Origin: JBFMFE01 sp040752295
GTDB taxonomy: Bacteria; UBP15; UBA6099; JBFMBQ01
Direction of reading: 5' to 3'
Assembly (NCBI GenBank): GCA_040752295.1
Contig: JBFMFE010000120.1
Span: 1 to 18,535, forward strand
DNA length: 18,535 nucleotides
The notes beneath the pieces are model-generated. The model was not told the origin of the DNA, ran no database searches, and saw only the letters and a program-made list of their open reading frames with translations. Every line of letters begins with the position of its first letter. Position 1 is the first letter of the stretch. Below, in pieces: positions 14,623 through 18,535 of this stretch. Position numbers and translations under genes: made by a program.

Positions 14623-14802
14623 ATGGAGAAGCGGACGGACCCCGGAGAGGGCGGCGCAGGCGGAGCGGAGAAAGAAGAGAAAAAGCTCCTGTACGTCGCC
14701 GAGCAGGTTCTGCTTTTCACCGGGGTGGTGGCGTTTCTATTCGGTTTCTGGTACACGGTGGTGTGGGTTATCAAAAACGTGCTGCAGAAGGGGGGCTGGT
14801 GA
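14623..14802 (+). CDS. Small single-span membrane protein
   Basis: This 59-residue protein starts at an ATG preceded by GAGGAG at 6-base spacing. Residues 1-21 are hydrophilic, with Gly-Gly and Glu/Lys runs. Residues about 23-52 form one long hydrophobic helix with many aromatics (VVAFLFGFWYTVVWVIKNVL). The gene ends 3 bases before the next small gene. I recognise no family. An upstream extension of the frame to 14548 has no ribosome-binding site. It may be a membrane anchor or a subunit partner of the next protein. Confidence 0.65.
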   Translation: MEKRTDPGEGGAGGAEKEEKKLLYVAEQVLLFTGVVAFLFGFWYTVVWVIKNVLQKGGW

Positions 14803-14805
14803 CAG

Positions 14806-14982
14806 GTGAGAATGCTGTCATATCTTTTTCTGTTTTTGGGACTTATCGCCTTCGTGGCGGCGATATGCCTCAAGTTCGACTTGATCAGCCTGCCGAGTTA
14901 CCCCGAGACGTTCATCCACATATCCACGCTCGGTGTGCTGATAGCGATCGCGTTCGGGGTGCTGTCACTGGAAAAGAAGTGA
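14806..14982 (+). CDS. Small two-helix membrane protein
   Basis: This 58-residue protein begins at a GTG 3 bases after the preceding stop, with GAAGGGGGG about 10 bases before. An in-frame ATG at 14812 is an alternative start. It has a hydrophobic helix at about 4-22 (YLFLFLGLIAFVAAICL), a short loop with LPSYPETF, and a second helix at about 36-54, then a charged EKK end. It has no recognised family. Tight spacing and similar size suggest the two small genes are translated together. recA starts 122 bases later from its own promoter. Confidence 0.6.
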   Translation: MRMLSYLFLFLGLIAFVAAICLKFDLISLPSYPETFIHISTLGVLIAIAFGVLSLEKK

Positions 14983-15031
14983 CGCGCCGCGGCGGGTGAA
15001 GGCGGGTTTCGTACGGGTCCGTATTTTTTTC

Positions 15032-15060
15032 TTGATCAACGAAGGGGCGGGTTCTATAAT
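15032..15060 (+). promoter_or_regulatory. recA promoter
   Basis: TTGATC (15032-15037) and a perfect TATAAT (15055-15060) have 17-base spacing. The leader would be about 38 bases. No recognised LexA box of the E. coli or Bacillus type overlaps it. Confidence 0.7.
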
Positions 15061-15104
15061 CTGTCTGGGAATCTTGGGTTGAGAACATAAGAGGTTTCAG
15101 GGAA

Positions 15105-16103
15105 ATGCCGGATGAGAAGGCTCTGAACGCGGTAATAAGCCAGATAACGCGTCAGTATGGAGAAGGGAGCATCATGCGCTTGGGAGGCGCGAAGGTGGTT
15201 CAGACCGACGTCATCCCGACGGGTTCGCTCGCGCTGGACGTGGCGCTTGGGATAGGGGGATATCCGCGCGGGCGCGTGATCGAGATATTCGGGACGGAGG
15301 CGTCGGGGAAGACGACCCTCGCGCTGCACGCGATCGCGGAGGTACAGAAGCTCGGCGGCACGGCGGCGTTCATTGACGCCGAGCACGCGATGGACCCTCT
15401 GTACGCGAAGAGGCTGGGCGTGAACATTGATGCGCTTCTCATATCACAGCCTGACGCCGGCGAACAGGCGCTGGAGATCGCCGACATGCTCGTGAAGAGC
15501 GGCGCGGTGGAGATGGTGGTGATTGACTCGGTGGCGGCGCTGGTGCCGCGCGCTGAACTCGAGGGTGAGATGGGAGACAGCCACGTCGGGCTTCAGGCGC
15601 GGCTCATGAGCCAGGCGTTGAGAAAGCTCACGGGGAACATCCACAAGTCGAAATCGTGCGTGATGTTCATCAACCAGGTGCGCGAGAAGATCGGGGTGAT
15701 GTTCGGGAACCCGATCACAACGCCCGGCGGCAGGGCGCTGAAGTTCGGCGCTTCCGTGAGGCTCGAGATGCGGCGCATTGACAACATCAAGAGGGGGACG
15801 GAGGTCGTGGGCAGCCGGACCGGCGTGAAGGTCGTCAAGAACAAGTTCGCGCCGCCATTCCGGAAAGCGGAGTTCGACCTGCTGTTCGGAGAGGGGATAT
15901 GCCGCTACGGCGACCTCATTGACACCGCCCTCGGGTGCGGCGTGATTCAACAGCGCGGTTCGTGGTTCATGCTCGGGGAGGACCGGATCGGTCAGGGGCG
16001 CGAACGCGCCCGGACGGCACTCGCGGAAGACAGGAAGCTTTACGATAAAATCCTCAAGGAAACCAGAAAGAGGATTTCGCTCCCCGCGGCATCCGGCGCA
16101 TAG
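15105..16103 (+). CDS. recA: Recombinase RecA
   Basis: RecA forms ATP-dependent filaments on single-stranded DNA for homologous recombination and SOS induction. The Walker A loop is GTEASGKTT (63-71), and Walker B lies in VVIDSVAALVPRAE. The MAW segment reads QPDAGEQALEI, and the L2 DNA-binding loop is GVMFGNPITTPGGRALKF. ATP-cap lysines 245 and 247 are present. The length of 332 residues is on the short side of normal because the C-terminal tail is brief. Two usual tyrosines differ: Gly215 follows ALKF where Tyr is common, and Phe261 sits in LLFGEG where E. coli has the adenine-stacking Tyr264. The ATG has GAGG about 10 bases upstream. rny lies downstream. Confidence 0.97.
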   Translation: MPDEKALNAVISQITRQYGEGSIMRLGGAKVVQTDVIPTGSLALDVALGIGGYPRGRVIEIFGTEASGKTTLALHAIAEVQKLGGTAAFIDAEHAMDPLYAKRLGVNIDALLISQPDAGEQALEIADMLVKSGAVEMVVIDSVAALVPRAELEGEMGDSHVGLQARLMSQALRKLTGNIHKSKSCVMFINQVREKIGVMFGNPITTPGGRALKFGASVRLEMRRIDNIKRGTEVVGSRTGVKVVKNKFAPPFRKAEFDLLFGEGICRYGDLIDTALGCGVIQQRGSWFMLGEDRIGQGRERARTALAEDRKLYDKILKETRKRISLPAASGA

Positions 16104-16156
16104 CCTTTTCTCAGCGGTTTCCCGACACCTGAAGGTTTTCAACCGGAGCTTTACCG

Positions 16157-16184
16157 GGGCGCGCGCGCCTGAAGCGGCGCGCCC
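16157..16184. other. GC-rich hairpin between recA and rny
   Basis: GGGCGCGC (16157-16164) and GCGCGCCC (16177-16184) form an 8-base stem. It lacks a T-run, so it is not a standard intrinsic terminator. It may stabilise the recA 3' end or reduce read-through into rny, for which I see no clear promoter in the 153-base gap. Confidence 0.4.
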
Positions 16185-16238
16185 GGACGGGACCGTAAGC
16201 GCGGCGACGGCGACGAAAGTCGGACAAAGGCGCGTAAG

Positions 16239-16248
16239 AAGGAGGTGA
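16239..16248 (+). promoter_or_regulatory. Strong Shine-Dalgarno sequence that decides the rny start
   Basis: AAGGAGGTGA at 16239-16248 is nearly fully complementary to the 16S rRNA 3' end. The GTG inside it cannot also be the start, so the TTG at 16257 is the better choice. Confidence 0.65.
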
Positions 16249-16256
16249 CAGGCGAC

Positions 16257-17801
16257 TTGGTAAGCGTTCTTTTGACCATTGCCGGGATTGTTTTGGCGCT
16301 GGTTTCGGGAGCCGCCGCAGGCTACGTGTATCACCGCCTGCTCGTTAAGGCGAAGCTGGGAAGCGTCGGCGAGAAGATGAGCAGGGTGGAAGAAGAAGCC
16401 CTGAAGGCGGCGGAAGCTAAAGCCAAGGAGATCGTTTTGTCCGCCAAGGAGGAGGCGCACAACATCGTCGGCAAATCCGAGCGGGAGTTCCGGCGGAAGC
16501 AGAGCGAGCTTGACAAGCTCCAGCACCGCCTGACAAGCAGGGAGGAGACGCTCGACAAGAAGCTGGAACAGGCGGAGAAGAAGGCGAACGAACTGCGGGA
16601 GAGCGAGGAGCGGCTGAGGGAACGGCAGGAGACGGCCGACGGGCTGATACAGGAGCAGAGAAAGAAGCTGGAGGAGATTTCCGGGATGTCGTCGGCGGAC
16701 GCCCGGAACTACCTGCTGAAGATGATGGAGAAGGAACTGAAGCAGGAGTACGCGGCGATGCTCAAGGACTACTCGGAGCGTGCGAAGCAGGAGTCGAAGC
16801 GGCGCGCCCAGCACCTTGTGACGATGGCGATACAGCAGTGCGCGGTGGATCACGTGGCGGAGAGCACCGTGTCGGTGGTGCAGCTTGCGAGCGACGAGAT
16901 GAAGGGCAGGATAATAGGTCGCGAGGGCAGGAACATCCGCGCGTTCGAGACACTCACCGGCGTTGACCTCGTGGTGGACGACACGCCGGAGGCGGTCGTG
17001 ATCTCGGCGTTCGACCCGATAAGGCGCGAGGTGGCACGCCTGGCGCTGGAGCGGCTGGTGTCGGACGGTCGCATCCACCCCGCAAGGATCGAAGAGGTAA
17101 TCGTGCGGACCCGCGAGGAACTTGAAGCCCGGACCGTGGAGGAGGGGGAGAAGGTGGCGGTGGAAATGAAGATGACGGACATCCACCCGGAGCTGATCAA
17201 GATGCTGGGGCGGCTGAAGTACCGGACGAGCTACGGTCAGAACGTGCTGATGCACTCGATAGAGGTGGCGCATCTTGCGGGGGCGATGGCGGCGGAGCTT
17301 GACGTGTCAGCGCAGCTTGCCAAGCGCGGCGGGCTGCTGCACGACATCGGCAAGGCGGTGGATTTCGAGGTGGAGGGACCGCACGCGCTGATCGGCGCGG
17401 ACCTCGCCCGGCGGTACCGCGAGTCCCGCGGCATCGTCCACATAATCGAAAGCCACCACCAGGACGTCGAGCAGCAGACCCTCGAGGCGGTCCTGGTTCA
17501 GGCAGCCGACGCCGTGTCGGGGTCGCGACCCGGAGCGCGGCGCGAAGACCTCGAATCGTACGTCAAGAGGCTGACCCGCCTCGAAGACCTCGCACAGGAG
17601 TTCGAAGGGGTGGAGAGGGCATACGCCATTCAGGCGGGGAGGGAGATAAGGATCATGGTGAAGCCGGACACGGTGGACGACGAGGCGATGATCGTGGTCG
17701 CCCGCCAGATAGCGAAGAAGATCGAGAGCGACCTTTCCTACCCCGGGCAGATCAAGGTCAACGTGATCCGCGAAACCCGTGCGGTCGAATACGCGAAGTA
17801 G
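16257..17801 (+). CDS. rny: Ribonuclease Y
   Basis: RNase Y is a membrane-anchored endoribonuclease that starts mRNA decay. From the TTG start it has 514 residues, as expected for the family. Domains in order are an N-terminal membrane helix (about 2-27), a long Lys/Glu-rich coiled coil (about 40-180), a KH RNA-binding domain with GRIIGREGRN (217-226), and an HD domain. The HD domain has HSIEVAHLAG, the metal-binding pair in LLHDIGKA (His362, Asp363), and ESHHQD. The C-terminal RNase Y domain ends with the conserved YPGQIKVNVIRETRAVEYAK. A GTG at 16245 would add four residues but lies in the Shine-Dalgarno sequence. It follows recA by 153 bases and is closed by a strong terminator. Confidence 0.96.
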   Translation: MVSVLLTIAGIVLALVSGAAAGYVYHRLLVKAKLGSVGEKMSRVEEEALKAAEAKAKEIVLSAKEEAHNIVGKSEREFRRKQSELDKLQHRLTSREETLDKKLEQAEKKANELRESEERLRERQETADGLIQEQRKKLEEISGMSSADARNYLLKMMEKELKQEYAAMLKDYSERAKQESKRRAQHLVTMAIQQCAVDHVAESTVSVVQLASDEMKGRIIGREGRNIRAFETLTGVDLVVDDTPEAVVISAFDPIRREVARLALERLVSDGRIHPARIEEVIVRTREELEARTVEEGEKVAVEMKMTDIHPELIKMLGRLKYRTSYGQNVLMHSIEVAHLAGAMAAELDVSAQLAKRGGLLHDIGKAVDFEVEGPHALIGADLARRYRESRGIVHIIESHHQDVEQQTLEAVLVQAADAVSGSRPGARREDLESYVKRLTRLEDLAQEFEGVERAYAIQAGREIRIMVKPDTVDDEAMIVVARQIAKKIESDLSYPGQIKVNVIRETRAVEYAK

Positions 17802-17836
17802 GGTTCACGCGTTTTACGCGCGATGCGATTTCCGGT

Positions 17837-17861
17837 TCCCTCCCGCGGGAGGGATTTTTTT
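17837..17861 (+). terminator. Rho-independent terminator of recA-rny
   Basis: A perfect palindrome TCCCTCCCGCGGGAGGGA (17837-17854) is followed directly by seven Ts (17855-17861). It lies 36 bases after the rny stop and is the only textbook terminator in the window. Confidence 0.93.
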
Positions 17862-17965
17862 CGCCCGCGCGACGCGCAGCGCGGCGTTCCGCCCCGTGCT
17901 CCGTGGACATGCCGCGCAGGGGCGGGATCATATGTAATTATTGCCCCCCAATTAAACCAAACAAT

Positions 17966-18409
17966 TCAATTTCTTCTGGCCAAACCTATTTTTACGAGGA
18001 AATTAACAGCCTCATTAATTGATGCCTGTTGTATATTCCAACCGAGGCGACTTGCTTCGTTCTGAATTTCCTTTACGGTAATTGGTGCATTCTTTCGCTT
18101 TGCAATAAAATGCGTCTTGGCAGCAATAGATAGACTTATGTAATCATCTTTATCACCCGCTTTAATCAATCGTGCCTTGAATTTCTGTATTTGACTTGTA
18201 TCTTGTGGGAAGAGCCGTTTCAGGTTAGGGACAATCTTTTTTCCATCATCTGTGATACAATAATCGTAGCGGCGAACCTCGAAACCGACAGGGTCGAATC
18301 TGCCATATCCATGCGTCAATTCTTCAATAAAACCGAGTGATTTGTTGTATGAAAGACCTTCATCTACTTCAGGAGAATAGGGTCCAAAATAGTGAGGTCT
18401 AAAGTTCAT
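17966..18409 (-). CDS. YwgA/Panacea-like protein, possibly N-terminally short
   Basis: This 147-residue protein sits in AT-rich DNA and uses AT-rich codons, unlike all other genes here. Near its N terminus RPHYFGPYSPEVDEGL is followed by SLGFIEEL. This resembles the GPYS motif of YwgA-like and Panacea/SocA-type proteins, several of which are antitoxin- or defence-linked; the family call is from memory and uncertain. In those proteins 30-50 residues with a KLxFL helix come before GPYS, but here GPYS is at residues 9-12. In-frame stops lie just upstream, and the other frames do not restore the missing part. The C-terminal 65 residues look like a winged helix (ITVKEIQNEASRLGWN). A promoter ends about 28 bases upstream, so this start may be genuine. 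Confidence 0.65.
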   Translation of the reverse strand: MNFRPHYFGPYSPEVDEGLSYNKSLGFIEELTHGYGRFDPVGFEVRRYDYCITDDGKKIVPNLKRLFPQDTSQIQKFKARLIKAGDKDDYISLSIAAKTHFIAKRKNAPITVKEIQNEASRLGWNIQQASINEAVNFLVKIGLARRN

Positions 18410-18437
18410 ATCTTACTTTCCGCACATCTTGAATGGC

Positions 18438-18467
18438 ATTTTAAACGAATTTAACGGTGGAAGTCAA
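18438..18467 (-). promoter_or_regulatory. Promoter of the YwgA-like gene
   Basis: On the minus strand TTGACT (18462-18467) and TAAAAT (18438-18443) each match 5 of 6 consensus bases at 18-base spacing. Transcription would start near 18431, about 22 bases before the ATG. GGAAAG lies about 9 bases before the start codon. Confidence 0.55.
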
Positions 18468-18472
18468 GCAGC

Positions 18473-18535
18473 TTAATGACCGTACTCGGATGTCGGGATG
18501 TCGAGCAATTCGAGTATGGTGATTTGGATGTCCGA
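18473..18535 (-). CDS. Possible 3' end of an unidentified gene, partial
   Basis: The frame is open from the window edge to a TAA at 18473-18475 and would encode 20 residues ending in LLDIPTSEYGH. The segment contains two tandem copies of GGATGTCG on the plus strand and a third near-copy. It is too short to assign or to prove it is coding. The base composition looks intermediate between the GC-rich core and the AT-rich gene. Confidence 0.25.
   Translation of the reverse strand, partial: SDIQITILELLDIPTSEYGH

Noticed and set aside
13956..14873. 305-codon minus-strand open frame
   Set aside because: It runs through the tRNA gene, both promoters and part of lptC, so it is not a gene.
15083..15097. 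GAAC-N7-GTTT as a LexA site in front of recA
   Set aside because: It resembles the alphaproteobacterial spacing only loosely, lies downstream of the expected transcription start, and has one mismatch.
16157..16184. recA intrinsic terminator
   Set aside because: The stem is strong but no T-run follows, so I list it only as a hairpin.
15444..17273. 609-codon minus-strand open frame
   Set aside because: It runs antisense through recA and rny. Its His/Leu/Arg-rich translation is typical of a shadow frame.
1..18535. CRISPR array, insertion sequence, phage genes or rRNA
   Set aside because: I saw no regularly spaced repeats, transposase or integrase motifs, or rRNA signatures on either strand.

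Overview
The window is GC-rich chromosomal DNA from a Gram-negative bacterium, except for a short AT-rich segment at the right end. An LptC-like protein points to LPS export and an outer membrane. LysA points to diaminopimelate or lysine synthesis, and RNase Y points to RNase Y-based mRNA decay. A DUF2851 protein, a B-box/RDD membrane protein, a trpS-scpA-scpB cluster and an intergenic inverted-repeat element of a type common in uncultured lineages fit a deep-branching or candidate phylum. I cannot name the taxon from sequence alone.

Left block (1-3219, minus strand): a DUF2851 protein, a GalT-like nucleotidylyltransferase, and the start of an exported protein with a Lys/Glu-rich tail that runs off the window. 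Plus-strand block (3396-5855): two radical SAM enzymes, the second with an N-terminal B12-binding-like domain, divergently transcribed from DUF2851.

Central minus-strand block (5938-14202): lptC, a zinc-finger/RDD membrane protein, lysA, a lipoprotein and cca form one tightly overlapping operon, with three successive 4-base ATGA overlaps. After a 289-base gap holding a hairpin-like repeat come trpS, scpA and scpB, also overlapping or abutting, and then a MntA-HepT toxin-antitoxin pair.

Right plus-strand block (14313-17861): a tRNA-Arg with the uncommon anticodon GCG, two very short membrane-protein genes, recA with a clear promoter, rny, and a textbook Rho-independent terminator. Beyond about 17930 the composition becomes AT-rich. 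A minus-strand gene there resembles YwgA/Panacea-type proteins and has its own promoter, which suggests the edge of an acquired segment.

Most of the window is housekeeping. I see no CRISPR array, insertion sequence or complete new defence system. The best leads are the uncharacterised radical SAM pair, the paired small membrane proteins before recA, the tRNA-Arg(GCG), the recurring placement of start codons 6-9 bases after a -10 box, and the AT-rich edge.
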